51,675 nucleotides of DNA from Lachnospiraceae bacterium (GCA_021769135.1 JAETTM010000027.1:1-51675); one strand, 5' to 3'; positions 1 through 8,693 are shown, counted from the first letter of the stretch. Notes: generated by a model not told the origin, from the sequence alone. Made by a program: numbers and translations.

Positions 1-342
1 AACCCGGAAGTGATTGGCCAGATTGTGGAAAAGTATCCCGTTTTCAAGGAAATTTATGAAGAGATAGAGGCTTTCCGCCAAGATATAGGAGGTGTATTGG
101 ACATGTTTTCGGACGCATTGCGAATAATGGACAGGAATACGGTACAGCTGATGATTGACGAGATGCAGGAAGAATTGGAGGGAACAAAGGAAAAAGTACA
201 GGAGCAGGCAGGAGAAATAGAGAAACAAGCTGACGAGATAAAGCAGCAAACCAGAGTATTGGAGGAGAAGGATAAGGAATTGGAGAAAAAGGACGAAAGG
301 ATTAAAGAATTGGAAAATTTGCTGAAAAAGCTTGGGAACTAG
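1..342 (+). CDS. C-terminal fragment of a probable Rpn-family (PD-(D/E)XK) nuclease/transposase-like protein
   Basis: The reading frame is open from the first base, so this is the 3' end of a gene that begins outside the window. The visible ~113 residues contain a segment like MFSDALRIMDRNTVQLMIDE, which I recognise as typical of the C-terminal part of Rpn-family recombination-promoting nuclease/putative transposase proteins common in Lachnospiraceae. It is followed by a long, highly charged E/K/Q heptad-like tail (about residues 55-110) that should form a coiled coil. The catalytic PD-(D/E)XK core would lie upstream and cannot be seen. A clear intrinsic terminator follows, so the gene is not transcriptionally part of the mannan operon. 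The family assignment rests on memory of sequence style and is moderate; a generic coiled-coil protein is the alternative. Confidence 0.5.
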   Translation, partial: NPEVIGQIVEKYPVFKEIYEEIEAFRQDIGGVLDMFSDALRIMDRNTVQLMIDEMQEELEGTKEKVQEQAGEIEKQADEIKQQTRVLEEKDKELEKKDERIKELENLLKKLGN

Positions 343-373
343 ATGCGTAGAAGTGAATATATTGTAATCTGTT

Positions 374-404
374 AAGAGTTGGCCGCTGGGTCAACTCTTT
401 TTTG
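374..404 (+). terminator. Intrinsic terminator after the Rpn-like gene
   Basis: An 8-bp perfect stem (AAGAGTTG at 374-381 with CAACTCTT at 392-399) closes a 10-nt loop and runs directly into a T-tract (398-403). It lies 31 bp after the stop codon and isolates the upstream gene from the sugar operon. Confidence 0.85.
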
Positions 405-544
405 TGATTTAATTAACTTAATTATTTAAGCAAATTAAAAATATTTTTAAGCTGAAAAAATAAAATTTTTTTGTGCAAATCGTATAATTAGCAGAACAAT
501 AATAAATACGAAACGTAGAAACTATATTTTTTGCACAAAAAATA

Positions 545-572
545 TTGCAAAAGGTTAAGAAAGTGTTAAAAT
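545..572 (+). promoter_or_regulatory. Candidate sigma-A promoter of the mannan operon, with inverted TTGTGCAAA/TTTGCACAA sites upstream
   Basis: TTGCAA (545-550), a 16-bp spacer and TAAAAT (567-572) preceded by an extended TGn element form a good vegetative promoter 37 bp before the first ATG. Upstream, TTGTGCAAA (471-479) and its reverse complement TTTGCACAA (530-538) form a separated inverted pair. This may be an operator for a sugar-responsive repressor or activator, but no regulator gene is in the operon. A second TATAAT (483-488) lies next to the first half-site but has no good -35. The 404-608 gap is otherwise A+T-rich with no gene. Confidence 0.5.
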
Positions 573-608
573 TAAATTAACTTAAAAATCGAAGGAGGAT
601 AAAGGGAT

Positions 609-2036
609 ATGAAGTTAAAAAGAAAATTAATAAGCCTTGGGCTTGCAGCGGCCATGGTATTGCCGATTATGGCATGCGGCGGAAGCGATGGAGGGAATAA
701 CGCAAATAACGGAGGAAGCGGGGATAACGGTTCCGGAGAGAGTGCGGTAAGCGCGGAAGTTCCCACCATTGATTCCATTACGCTGAAAACAAGCGCGGAC
801 GGAGAAGGGGATTACGGCGACCTTACGGCCAGCATTAAGGTGCTGACCAACCGCACCGACATTGTGGATACGGTTTATAAGGGGTATGCGGAACAATTCA
901 TGGAAATTTATCCGAATATCACAGTGGAGTATGAAGGGATTACCGATTATGAGGAGTCTTTAAGGCTTCGCCTGACCACGGGAGATTGGGGAGATCTTTG
1001 CTTTATCCCCACATCGGTAAGCAAAGAAGAGCTGCAGAATTATTTCATTCCTTTAGGCGATTTTGATACGCTGGATAGCATTTATAATTTCTGCCAGGAG
1101 AAGAGCTTTGGCGGAAAGGTATATGGAATTGCCAACGGCGGTACGGCAGGCGGCGTCCTTTACAATAAAAAGGTGTGGGATGCGGCGGGCATTACGGAGC
1201 TGCCCAAGACGCCGGATGAATTCCTGGATGCCCTTCAGCAGATAAAAGATAATACGGATGCGGTTCCCCTTTACACCAACTTTTCCGCAGGATGGCCTAT
1301 GGGGGCATGGGATGCCTATACGGATATTGTCTGCACCGGCGATGCGGAGTTTAAGAACCGTATGCCCCATATGAAAGACCCTTTTGCAAAAAAGGATGAT
1401 ATGACAGGGCCTTATGCGGTTTATTATACCATGTATGAAGCGGTTGCCCGCAAATTAATCGAAGAAGACCCGGCAAGTACGGACTGGGAATCCTCCAAAG
1501 GCGCTATCAATAAAGGGGAAATCGCCAGCATGGTGCTTGGCTCATGGGCAGTGCAGCAGTGCAAGGATGCCGGGGATACGCCGGACGATGTGAAATATAT
1601 GCCTTTCCCGATTACGGTTGACGGCAAACAGTATGCCAGCGCAGGCGGAAACTATGGGTTCGGAATCAACAATCAGGCGACAACGGACAACCAGATTGCA
1701 GCGATGCTTTACTTGAAATGGCTCATTGAAGAATCTTCCATTTATACAGATGAGGGCAGCATCCCGGCAAGGAAAGACCAGCCCCTTCCCGATGTATTGG
1801 CCGATTTCTCCGGCGTAGAGCTATTGTCCAATAACCCGGCGCCGGAAGGGGAAGAGGATTTGTTCGATAATGTGAATCTGGAAAGCGAAGTGGGCATCAA
1901 CAACGATGACTATCCGGACTGCGAAATCCTGGAATCCGCCCTTTACGGAACGAAGACATTGGATGAGCTGATGGGCGAATGGAACGCGAAATGGACTTCC
2001 GCACAGGAATCTTTAGGGGTGGAAGTGACGGAATAG
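609..2036 (+). CDS. ABC transporter sugar-binding lipoprotein (probable mannooligosaccharide binder)
   Basis: Extracellular solute-binding protein of the family-1 (MalE/MsmE-like) type, 475 aa, tethered to the outer face of the membrane. The N-terminus is a lipoprotein signal: K/R-rich start, hydrophobic core and lipobox LPIMAC with the acylated Cys at residue 23, followed by a Gly/Asn/Ser-rich linker (about 24-45). The start has a strong AGGAGG site (593-598). It is the first gene of the operon, 18 bp before two permeases. Binding of beta-1,4-mannooligosaccharides is inferred from the downstream GH130 and epimerase genes and from the analogous Roseburia mannan locus; the ligand cannot be read from this sequence. 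No ATPase gene is present, so a shared MsmX-type ATPase is expected to energise the transporter. Confidence 0.85.
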   Translation: MKLKRKLISLGLAAAMVLPIMACGGSDGGNNANNGGSGDNGSGESAVSAEVPTIDSITLKTSADGEGDYGDLTASIKVLTNRTDIVDTVYKGYAEQFMEIYPNITVEYEGITDYEESLRLRLTTGDWGDLCFIPTSVSKEELQNYFIPLGDFDTLDSIYNFCQEKSFGGKVYGIANGGTAGGVLYNKKVWDAAGITELPKTPDEFLDALQQIKDNTDAVPLYTNFSAGWPMGAWDAYTDIVCTGDAEFKNRMPHMKDPFAKKDDMTGPYAVYYTMYEAVARKLIEEDPASTDWESSKGAINKGEIASMVLGSWAVQQCKDAGDTPDDVKYMPFPITVDGKQYASAGGNYGFGINNQATTDNQIAAMLYLKWLIEESSIYTDEGSIPARKDQPLPDVLADFSGVELLSNNPAPEGEEDLFDNVNLESEVGINNDDYPDCEILESALYGTKTLDELMGEWNAKWTSAQESLGVEVTE

Positions 2037-2054
2037 AAAGGGAAAGGTATTGTT

Positions 2055-3077
2055 ATGAGCAATATAACTGCGGCGGCTCCTAAAAGTCAGAAAAGCTTTT
2101 GGGAAAATATGAAGGCCAGAAAAGGGCAGAGAATCCTTGTAATTGTCCTGTTTATGATTGTTCCCTTGACGCTTTTGGCAGTGTTTACTTACATACCGTT
2201 TTTCGAGATGATAAGGTTCAGCTTTTATAATATGAAATACGGCGGACAGGAAGGAACCTGGGTAGGGATTAACAACTATATAGAAGTGTTTAAACGGAGC
2301 GAATGTTTCAAATCGCTGCTGGTCAGCGTCTATTATATGGGCGGTGCTGTCATACAGCTGGCTTTGGCGCTGTTCTTTGCGACGATGTTCGTTTTCCATG
2401 TAAAAGGGAGAGGGTTTTTCAAAGGGGCTATGTTTTTCCCCTACCTGATTTGTGGTATTGCGGTTGGGTTTATCTTCAAATTCTTTTATGCCAGGGGATT
2501 CGTGCTGGATTCCCTGCTGCAGATGTTCGGGATGAACATCGAAGATATCCCTTACTGGCTGCAGGACCAGAGCATCAATAATATTTCCCTGGCGGCCACT
2601 TCGGTATGGCGGTATACGGGGCAGAACATGGTTCTGTTCTTAGGGGCGATGATGTCGGTGGATACGGATTTGTATGAGGCGGCATCGTTAGACGGGGCGA
2701 ATAAATGGCATCAGTTCCTTTACATCATACTGCCCAGCATCAAGTCCATCGTAGTGCTGAACCTGATTCTTTCCATCAGCGGTTCGTTGAGCGCTTTCGA
2801 GCCTCCTTATGTTATTACCAACGGTACTATGGGAACGGGAACTTATTTCGTTATTATGAACCGCCTGGCCCATGAAAACCAGAAGGTAGGGCTGGCCTGC
2901 GCCATGGCCATTGTGCTGCTGGCAATCATTGTTATCTGCACGGTAGCCCAGAACCTGTTCTTTAAATATGTATTCAATGATGGAACGGAAGACGAATCCA
3001 AGGCCGCAGTGAGGGCGAAAAAACGTGCGGCTAAGGCGGCCGGGAAAACGGGTTCCGGGAAAGGAGGGATTTCCTGA
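2055..3077 (+). CDS. ABC sugar transporter permease, MalF-type
   Basis: Integral membrane permease of 340 aa with a cytoplasmic basic N-terminus, a first membrane segment near residues 30-52 and several later hydrophobic spans. The ATPase-docking EAA loop is visible as YEAASLDGANKWHQF and is followed by a Leu/Pro-containing segment. The C-terminus is Lys/Ala-rich. It has a ribosome site (AAAGGGAAAGG) 18 bp after the binding-protein stop, and its stop overlaps the next start by one base (TGATG), so the two permeases are translationally coupled. It forms a heterodimer with the next gene product for oligosaccharide import; substrate assignment comes from operon context only. Confidence 0.88.
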   Translation: MSNITAAAPKSQKSFWENMKARKGQRILVIVLFMIVPLTLLAVFTYIPFFEMIRFSFYNMKYGGQEGTWVGINNYIEVFKRSECFKSLLVSVYYMGGAVIQLALALFFATMFVFHVKGRGFFKGAMFFPYLICGIAVGFIFKFFYARGFVLDSLLQMFGMNIEDIPYWLQDQSINNISLAATSVWRYTGQNMVLFLGAMMSVDTDLYEAASLDGANKWHQFLYIILPSIKSIVVLNLILSISGSLSAFEPPYVITNGTMGTGTYFVIMNRLAHENQKVGLACAMAIVLLAIIVICTVAQNLFFKYVFNDGTEDESKAAVRAKKRAAKAAGKTGSGKGGIS

Positions 3078-3925
3078 TGACGATTATGAGAATGAAACCT
3101 TCCACCTTTTTGTTTACCGTATTTAAATATGTGGTGATTATCCTGGCATCCATCGTGGCGCTGCTCCCTATCGTGGTATGCGTGCTCACGGCTTTTAAGA
3201 CAACGGAAGAATATAATGCCACATCCGTCTTGGATTTGCCAGCCTCGTTTCTGTATTTTGAAAATTTTGCGGTGGCGCTGAAGCAGGCCAATATGTTCCG
3301 CGGCTTTCTGAACACGGGCGTTGTCCTGGTGGTGGTCCTGCTGGTATCCATTTTTACCGGTTCCATGCTGGCTTATGTGCTGAACCGTTTCAAGTTTAAA
3401 GGAAGCGGCGTGATTCATAATTTGTTCATGTTCGCGGCGCTGATTCCCGGCATCGCAACCCAGGTTACGGTGTACCAGATTATGTATTCCCTGCATTTGA
3501 TTAACCATCTGTACGGGTACATGATTGTGCTGATGGGAACGGATATCATATCCATCTACATTTTCCTGCAGTTTTTCGAGAACCTTCCGGTCTCCCTGGA
3601 TGAATCTGCGATTATGGACGGATGTACATACTTCGGCGTGTTTTTCAAAATACTGTTCCCGCTGTTAAAGCCGGCCATCGTAACTTCCCTTGTGTTAAAG
3701 GGGGTGGGTGTATACAACGAATACTATATGTCCAACTTATATTTGCAGGATAAGAATTTAAAAACAATTTCCACGGCTTTGTATACTTTTACAGGACCTT
3801 TTGGAAACCAATATAATTATATCTGCGCTGGCGTTCTGATTACCATTATACCGATTTTTATCCTGTTCCTCATTTTCCAGGAGCAGGTATACAGCGGAAT
3901 GGCTTCCGGTGCGGTGAAAGGATAG
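3077..3925 (+). CDS. ABC sugar transporter permease, MalG-type
   Basis: Second inner-membrane permease, 282 aa, with about six hydrophobic segments. Its EAA motif reads DESAIMDGCTYFGVFFKI, in the normal position in the second half of the protein. The start ATG overlaps the stop of the MalF-type gene and is preceded by AAGGAGGGA (3061-3069). Together with its neighbours it makes a CUT1-type importer lacking its own ATPase. Three bases separate it from the first GH130 gene, so transport and phosphorolysis are tightly co-expressed. Confidence 0.88.
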   Translation: MTIMRMKPSTFLFTVFKYVVIILASIVALLPIVVCVLTAFKTTEEYNATSVLDLPASFLYFENFAVALKQANMFRGFLNTGVVLVVVLLVSIFTGSMLAYVLNRFKFKGSGVIHNLFMFAALIPGIATQVTVYQIMYSLHLINHLYGYMIVLMGTDIISIYIFLQFFENLPVSLDESAIMDGCTYFGVFFKILFPLLKPAIVTSLVLKGVGVYNEYYMSNLYLQDKNLKTISTALYTFTGPFGNQYNYICAGVLITIIPIFILFLIFQEQVYSGMASGAVKG

Positions 3926-3928
3926 AGT

Positions 3929-4951
3929 ATGAGCGAGGTAAAAATAATAGGGCCTGCCGTGCCGAATATGCCATGGCAGGAGAAACCCGAAAAAGTACAT
4001 GGCGCCCCGGTATGGCGCTATAGCGAAAATCCGGTGATTGGGAGAAATCCCGCACCGGAGGTAGCGCGGATATTCAATAGCGCGGTAATGCCTTATGGGG
4101 ATGGGTTTATCGGCGTATTCAGGGGGGAACAGACCAATGGGGTGCCTTATATTTATATGGGGAAAAGCAAGGATGGGCTTCATTGGGATTTCGAGGAAGA
4201 GAGAATCGCCTTCGTGGATGAAGAGGGAAAGCCTTTTATGCCGCTGTACGCCTATGACCCCAGGCTGGTGAAAGTGGAAGACGTGTATTATATCATCTGG
4301 TGCCAGGACTTTTACGGGGCGGCCATCGGCGTGGCAAAGACGATGGACTTTTGTACCTTTACAAGAATAGAGAACCCGTTCCTTCCTTTTAACAGGAACG
4401 CGGTGCTTTTTCCCAGGAAGATTGACGGCAAGTTCATGATGCTTTCCAGGCCCAGCGACAGCGGCCATACGCCCTTTGGGGATATTTTCCTCTCCGAAAG
4501 CCCGGATATGGTTTACTGGGGCAGGCATCGCCATGTGATGGGGAAATCTTTCGAATGGTGGGAATCGCTGAAAATCGGCGGAGGGGCAGCCCCCATAGAA
4601 ACTTCTGAAGGTTGGCTGCTGTTCTATCATGGCGTGAGCGGAACGTGCAACGGCTATGTATACAGCATTGGCGGGGCGATTCTGGATATCGATAACCCTT
4701 CCATGGTGAAATACCGTTGCTCCAATTTCCTGCTGACGCCGGAGGAATGGTACGAAGAGAGAGGGTTTGTGCCCAATGTGACGTTCCCCTGCGCTACGCT
4801 TCATGACGGCGAAAGCGGAAGGATTGCCATCTATTATGGAGCGGCGGACACGTATGTGGGGCTTGCCTTTACAACGGTGGATGAAATTGTGGCCTATATT
4901 AAGAAAAACAATTCATCGAGCGAAATCGACAAGGAAATCGGAAAGAGATAA
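3929..4951 (+). CDS. GH130 beta-1,4-mannooligosaccharide phosphorylase (subfamily 2-like)
   Basis: Cytoplasmic five-bladed beta-propeller phosphorylase, 340 aa. It is expected to phosphorolyse beta-1,4-mannooligosaccharides from the non-reducing end to alpha-mannose-1-phosphate plus a shortened oligosaccharide. The family's general acid Asp is visible in YAYDPRL (D110). Other blade motifs are GGGAAPIETSEGWLLFYHGV (about residues 217-236) and YYGAADTYVGLAF near the C-terminus. The shorter length, compared with the 388-aa partner downstream, and these motifs resemble GH130 subfamily 2 (mannooligosaccharide phosphorylases); the partner resembles subfamily 1. It lies 3 bp after the permease gene. 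The exact chain-length preference cannot be read from sequence. Confidence 0.85.
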   Translation: MSEVKIIGPAVPNMPWQEKPEKVHGAPVWRYSENPVIGRNPAPEVARIFNSAVMPYGDGFIGVFRGEQTNGVPYIYMGKSKDGLHWDFEEERIAFVDEEGKPFMPLYAYDPRLVKVEDVYYIIWCQDFYGAAIGVAKTMDFCTFTRIENPFLPFNRNAVLFPRKIDGKFMMLSRPSDSGHTPFGDIFLSESPDMVYWGRHRHVMGKSFEWWESLKIGGGAAPIETSEGWLLFYHGVSGTCNGYVYSIGGAILDIDNPSMVKYRCSNFLLTPEEWYEERGFVPNVTFPCATLHDGESGRIAIYYGAADTYVGLAFTTVDEIVAYIKKNNSSSEIDKEIGKR

Positions 4952-4969
4952 ATTTAGAAAAACGAGTAC

Positions 4970-5021
4970 TCTGCCATCGGCCTTTTCGGCGTTTAAGCGG
5001 CATGGAAAGGAAGATGGCAGA
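4970..5021 (+). other. Intercistronic inverted repeat between GH130 and epimerase genes
   Basis: TCTGCCATC (4970-4978) and GATGGCAGA (5013-5021) form a perfect 9-bp stem around a 34-nt loop inside a 118-bp gap, the longest gap in the catalytic part of this operon. No T-tract follows, so it is more likely an mRNA stability or processing element than a terminator. Confidence 0.45.
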
Positions 5022-5069
5022 AATGGAAACGGGTATAAAGTATGGATTTGGAAAGGGCATGGGTAAAAG

Positions 5070-6248
5070 ATGTATACATTTGTGAGTGAGATTGCCCGCC
5101 ATCTGGAAAAAGATATGATTTCTTTCTGGGAAAAGCTGAAGGATACGGAATTTGGCGGCTATTATGGATATATGGATTTTGATTTGAACATTGACAGGAG
5201 TTACGAAAAAGGCTGCATTTTGAACAGCCGTATCCTTTGGTTTTTCTCCAATGCCTATAAGCTTCTGGGAAAGGAGAATTTAAGGGAAGACGCAAAGCGC
5301 GCCTATCTTTTTTTAAAGGATTTTTGTCTGGATAAGGAATACGGCGGCGTTTATTGGTCGGTGAGCCATGATGGGAAGCCGGCGGATACATCCAAACATA
5401 CGTATAACCAGGCTTTTGCCATCTATGCCCTGGCTTCCTATTACGATGCGGCCGGGGAACGGGAAGCTTTGGAGATGGCCTATGGGCTTATGCATCTGAT
5501 AGAGGAAAAATGTAAGGATGAGGGCGGTTATCTGGAAGCCTTTGACAGGGCTTTTCGTCCGATGGACAACGAAAAGCTGTCGGAAAACGGGGTGATGGCG
5601 GAGCGCACGATGAATACGCTGCTTCACCTTCTGGAAGCATATACGGAGCTTTACCGGGTGACAAAAGACGGTATGGTAGGGGAGCGGCTCCGGTATATGC
5701 TGGATATTTTTGAACAGAAAGTATATAACAGAAAGCTGGGGAGGCAGGAAGTATTTTTTGACAAAAACTGGAATTCCCTGATTGATTTGTATTCCTATGG
5801 GCATGATATCGAAACGTCATGGTTGGTGGACCGGGCGCTGGAAGTGCTGGGGGATGAGGCCTATACGGAGAGAATCCGACCCATTACCATGGAAATCACA
5901 GAAAATATTTATGAGCGCGCCCTGCTGGGGGATTCCATGCCCAATGAGTCGGAAAACGGCATAGACGATACTACGCGGGTCTGGTGGGTGCAGGCGGAAG
6001 CCGTGGTAGGATTTATCAACGGGTATGAAAAAAATCCTTTGGGCAGCTGTTATCTGGAAGCGGCGGAAGGAATCTGGAAATATATTTGCCGGAAAATGAT
6101 TGATACAAGAAGCGGCTCCGAGTGGTACTGGGCGGTGGACGAGAACGGGAAGCCCCTTCCCAAGCCAATCGTGGAGCCATGGAAATGCCCGTATCACAAC
6201 GGCAGGATGTGCATGGAAGTAATCAGGAGGTTGGGCGATGATACATAA
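5070..6248 (+). CDS. Cellobiose/mannobiose 2-epimerase (AGE family)
   Basis: N-acylglucosamine 2-epimerase superfamily (alpha/alpha)6-barrel enzyme, 392 aa, cytoplasmic. It is expected to convert beta-1,4-mannobiose to beta-1,4-mannosyl-glucose, the substrate of the next gene product. Three histidines that I located (H186, H245 in [11 protein letters not shown], and H376 in YHNGR) have spacings of 59 and 131 residues. These equal the spacings I recall for the catalytic histidines of characterised cellobiose 2-epimerases, so this is a disaccharide epimerase rather than a monosaccharide one. It overlaps the next gene by 11 bases, so the epimerase and phosphorylase are translationally coupled. 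Its own start follows an intercistronic hairpin and a GGAAAGGG-like site. Confidence 0.88.
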   Translation: MYTFVSEIARHLEKDMISFWEKLKDTEFGGYYGYMDFDLNIDRSYEKGCILNSRILWFFSNAYKLLGKENLREDAKRAYLFLKDFCLDKEYGGVYWSVSHDGKPADTSKHTYNQAFAIYALASYYDAAGEREALEMAYGLMHLIEEKCKDEGGYLEAFDRAFRPMDNEKLSENGVMAERTMNTLLHLLEAYTELYRVTKDGMVGERLRYMLDIFEQKVYNRKLGRQEVFFDKNWNSLIDLYSYGHDIETSWLVDRALEVLGDEAYTERIRPITMEITENIYERALLGDSMPNESENGIDDTTRVWWVQAEAVVGFINGYEKNPLGSCYLEAAEGIWKYICRKMIDTRSGSEWYWAVDENGKPLPKPIVEPWKCPYHNGRMCMEVIRRLGDDT

Positions 6249-7404
6249 ACAGTATTATGTGGAGAAAGCGAAACAAGAAAAATTATTTGCCAGGAAAAAT
6301 CAGAAAAGCGATTTTTATAACGGGATTTACGATAGATATGAATATCCGGTGCTGACCAGGGAGCATGCGCCCCTGCATTGGAGATATGATTTAAACGAGG
6401 AGACGAACCCCTATTTTATGGAGCGGCTGGGCATCAATGCGGTGATGAATTCCGGTGCAATAGAGTTGGAGGGGAAATTCTGTCTCGTTGCGCGGGTGGA
6501 AGGTAATGACAGGAAATCTTTTTTTGCGGTGGCCGAGAGCGATAATGGGGTGGACGGCTTCCGCTTTTGGGATGAGCCGGTGGTACTGCCCGATACCTGC
6601 CCGGAAGAAACCAATGTCTACGATATGAGGCTGACCAAACATGAGGACGGCTATATTTACGGCGTGTTCTGCTCGGAAAGCAAGGATACTTCCGCGGCGG
6701 ACTTATCGGCGGCGGTGGCACAGGCGGGGATTGTAAGGACGAAAGATTTGAAAAAATGGGAAAGGCTGGATAACCTAAGGACTTTGCGTTCCCCCCAGCA
6801 GAGAAATGTGCTCCTCCACCCGGAATTCGTTGAGGGGAAATACGCCTTTTATACCCGGCCTATGGACGGCTTTATCGAAACGGGCAGCGGAGGCGGCATC
6901 GGCTTTGGGCTTTGCGGCGATATCGAGCATGCGGTAATTGATGAGGAAACCATTGTAAGCAAAAGGGTATACCATACGCTGACGGAAGCCAAGAACGGGG
7001 CGGGGGCAGTGCCCATTAAGGGCCATAAATGCTGGATTCATATTGCCCATGGGGTGCGCAATACGGCAGCAGGATTAAGGTATGTATTGTATGCGTTCGG
7101 CACGGACCTTAAGAATCCCGCCAAAGTAGTGGCAGAGCCTTCCGGAGTATTTCTCGTTCCCCTTGGAAAGGAAAGGGTAGGGGATGTTTCCAACGTGGTA
7201 TTCACCAATGGGGCGATTGCCAGGGAAAACGGGGATGTGTACATTTATTATGCCTCCTGCGATACGCGGATGCATGTGGCGGTTACCAGTATCGATAAGC
7301 TGGAAGATTATTTATTCCATACCCCCAAGGACGCGCTGCGCTCTCCGGACTGCGTGAAACAGCGGTGCGAACTGATACGGAGGAATCTGGAACTTTTGGG
7401 ATAA
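6238..7404 (+). CDS. GH130 4-O-beta-D-mannosyl-D-glucose phosphorylase (subfamily 1-like)
   Basis: Second GH130 propeller enzyme, 388 aa. It is predicted to phosphorolyse mannosyl-glucose to alpha-mannose-1-phosphate and glucose. The catalytic Asp lies in VYDMRL (D129), close to the position I recall in the characterised Bacteroides mannosylglucose phosphorylase. Later landmarks are [30 protein letters not shown] and [13 protein letters not shown]. The longer N-terminus and C-terminus compared with the upstream GH130 fit subfamily 1. It starts inside the epimerase gene (AGGAGG at 6225-6230). The mannose-1-phosphate product needs a phosphomannomutase, which is not in this window, before the downstream isomerase can use it. 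Confidence 0.88.
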   Translation: MIHKQYYVEKAKQEKLFARKNQKSDFYNGIYDRYEYPVLTREHAPLHWRYDLNEETNPYFMERLGINAVMNSGAIELEGKFCLVARVEGNDRKSFFAVAESDNGVDGFRFWDEPVVLPDTCPEETNVYDMRLTKHEDGYIYGVFCSESKDTSAADLSAAVAQAGIVRTKDLKKWERLDNLRTLRSPQQRNVLLHPEFVEGKYAFYTRPMDGFIETGSGGGIGFGLCGDIEHAVIDEETIVSKRVYHTLTEAKNGAGAVPIKGHKCWIHIAHGVRNTAAGLRYVLYAFGTDLKNPAKVVAEPSGVFLVPLGKERVGDVSNVVFTNGAIARENGDVYIYYASCDTRMHVAVTSIDKLEDYLFHTPKDALRSPDCVKQRCELIRRNLELLG

Positions 7405-7432
7405 GATATGGGAAAGGAACGGGGTCATTGAT

Positions 7433-8374
7433 ATGGCGATATTAAAATTAAAACCGAGCTGTAAGGATTATTTGTGGGGAGGCACCAGGCTGATGACCGA
7501 ATTCGGGAAGGAATTTTCCGGGGATAAGCTGGCGGAAACCTGGGAGCTCTCCTGTCATCCCGATGGCCCGAGCATCGTGGCAAACGGGGAGTATGCCGGG
7601 GCTACGTTAAATGAATATATTCTGATGGAGGGGAAAAAAGTAACGGGTACAAAGAGCCGGAAATATGACCGGTTCCCGCTTCTCATTAAATTTATCGATG
7701 CAAAAGAGGACCTTTCCATCCAGGTGCACCCCAACGATGCTTTTGCCCTGGAGAATGAAGGGCAATATGGAAAAACGGAGATGTGGTATATCGTGGACTG
7801 CGAGGAAGGGGCGAGCCTGTATTATGGTTTTTCCAAAGAAATATCCAGGGAGGAGTTTGTAAAACGGATGGAGGATAAAACCCTGTTAGAAGTCTTAAAC
7901 AAAGTGGAAGTACAGAAAGGGGATGTGCTTTTTATCGAGCCGGGAACGATTCATGCCATCGGAAAGGGAAACTTGATTGCTGAGATTCAGCAAAATTCCA
8001 ACGTGACTTACCGGGTTTACGATTATGGGAGAAAAGGGCCGGACGGCAGGGAACGGGACCTTCACATCGAAAAAGCCTTGCAGGTGACCAACCGGATACC
8101 CATTATGAGGAGGAAATCCTTCGAGCCCCATATCGTTTCCTGCGACTATTTTAAAGTGGATAAAATTGTATTGGACGGGCAGCTGATGAAGCGGATGTTC
8201 GGCGAAATCGATAACTCTTCTTTCGCCAGCCTGCTTGTTTTGGACGGAAGAGGGGAAGTGCGCTCCGGGATGGAGCGGATGGCGGTGAAAAAAGGGGATA
8301 GCATATTCATTACGGCCAATACGGGGGAATACGAGCTGGAAGGGAACTTTGAAGCGCTGCTTACTACGGTCTAA
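7433..8374 (+). CDS. manA: Mannose-6-phosphate isomerase, type I (short form)
   Basis: Zn-dependent cupin isomerase interconverting mannose-6-phosphate and fructose-6-phosphate, 313 aa, the short length typical of Firmicutes ManA. Predicted metal ligands are visible: Q97 and H99 in IQVHPND, E116 in KTEMWYIV, and H174 in EPGTIHAIG. The conserved arginine-containing segment VTYRVYDYGR follows. It starts 28 bp after the GH130 gene with an upstream GGAAAGGAACGGGG site. In this operon it channels mannose carbon into glycolysis after phosphomannomutase. It is the last of the tightly packed genes; a 376-bp gap follows. Confidence 0.92.
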   Translation: MAILKLKPSCKDYLWGGTRLMTEFGKEFSGDKLAETWELSCHPDGPSIVANGEYAGATLNEYILMEGKKVTGTKSRKYDRFPLLIKFIDAKEDLSIQVHPNDAFALENEGQYGKTEMWYIVDCEEGASLYYGFSKEISREEFVKRMEDKTLLEVLNKVEVQKGDVLFIEPGTIHAIGKGNLIAEIQQNSNVTYRVYDYGRKGPDGRERDLHIEKALQVTNRIPIMRRKSFEPHIVSCDYFKVDKIVLDGQLMKRMFGEIDNSSFASLLVLDGRGEVRSGMERMAVKKGDSIFITANTGEYELEGNFEALLTTV

Positions 8375-8422
8375 GGAAAGCAATATCATTTCCGGAAGAA
8401 TCGCGGGGCGATTCTTCTGAAT

Positions 8423-8510
8423 GGTTTACGTTGTGGTGGGATTGAGAGGATTGTTCCGAAAGGGTTTACGTTGTGGTGGAATGAGAGGATTGTTCCGAAG
8501 GGGTTTATGA
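8423..8510 (+). repeat. Tandem imperfect repeat, about 40-bp unit, two and a bit copies
   Basis: The unit beginning GGTTTACGTTGTGGTGG and ending ATTGTTCCGAA occurs at about 8423-8461 and again at 8463-8500, with one or two differences. A truncated third start (GGGTTTATGAATG) follows at 8501. The period is 39-40 bp. The unit has no obvious coding frame. It sits just after manA and before the nested palindrome; GCAATATCATTT also occurs twice nearby (about 8379 and 8526). Confidence 0.8.
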
Positions 8511-8554
8511 ATGTACGAGGAATGGGCAATATCATTTAGCTAACACCTTAGCCA

Positions 8555-8693
8555 GCTGCGAGAATGATAAAATCCTTAAGGAGCCCTTTGAAAAACGCCG
8601 GCACTTAGGCGCTGTATTTTAGCGCCTTATGTGTCCGCTGCGTTTTTCGTAGAGCGAGAGCGTGGCGACGGAGGATTTTATCATTCTCGCAGC
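8555..8693. repeat. 139-bp nested palindromic intergenic element (MITE/REP-like or structured RNA)
   Basis: Two perfect 22-bp inverted arms (8555-8576 and 8672-8693; core AGAATGATAAAATCCT) enclose a second stem (GAAAAACGC at 8590-8598 with GCGTTTTTC at 8640-8648). That stem encloses a third (AGGCGCT at about 8607-8613 with AGCGCCT at 8621-8627, loop GTATTTT). The whole can fold as one long interrupted hairpin on either strand. There is no open reading frame of note. It looks like a mobile or repetitive extragenic element, or a stable RNA structure, between manA and the next gene. The copy number in the genome is unknown from this window. Confidence 0.75.

Noticed and set aside
1-342. Complete small coiled-coil gene starting at GTG 10
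   Set aside because: The frame is open to the window edge and there is no ribosome site before base 10, so it is a fragment.
3758-4804. Long 348-residue frame on the minus strand opposite the first GH130 gene
   Set aside because: The + strand encodes a clear GH130 enzyme with its motifs; the minus product has no family-like motifs and no ribosome site.
8423-8510. CRISPR array
   Set aside because: Only two adjacent repeat units with no unique spacers between them.
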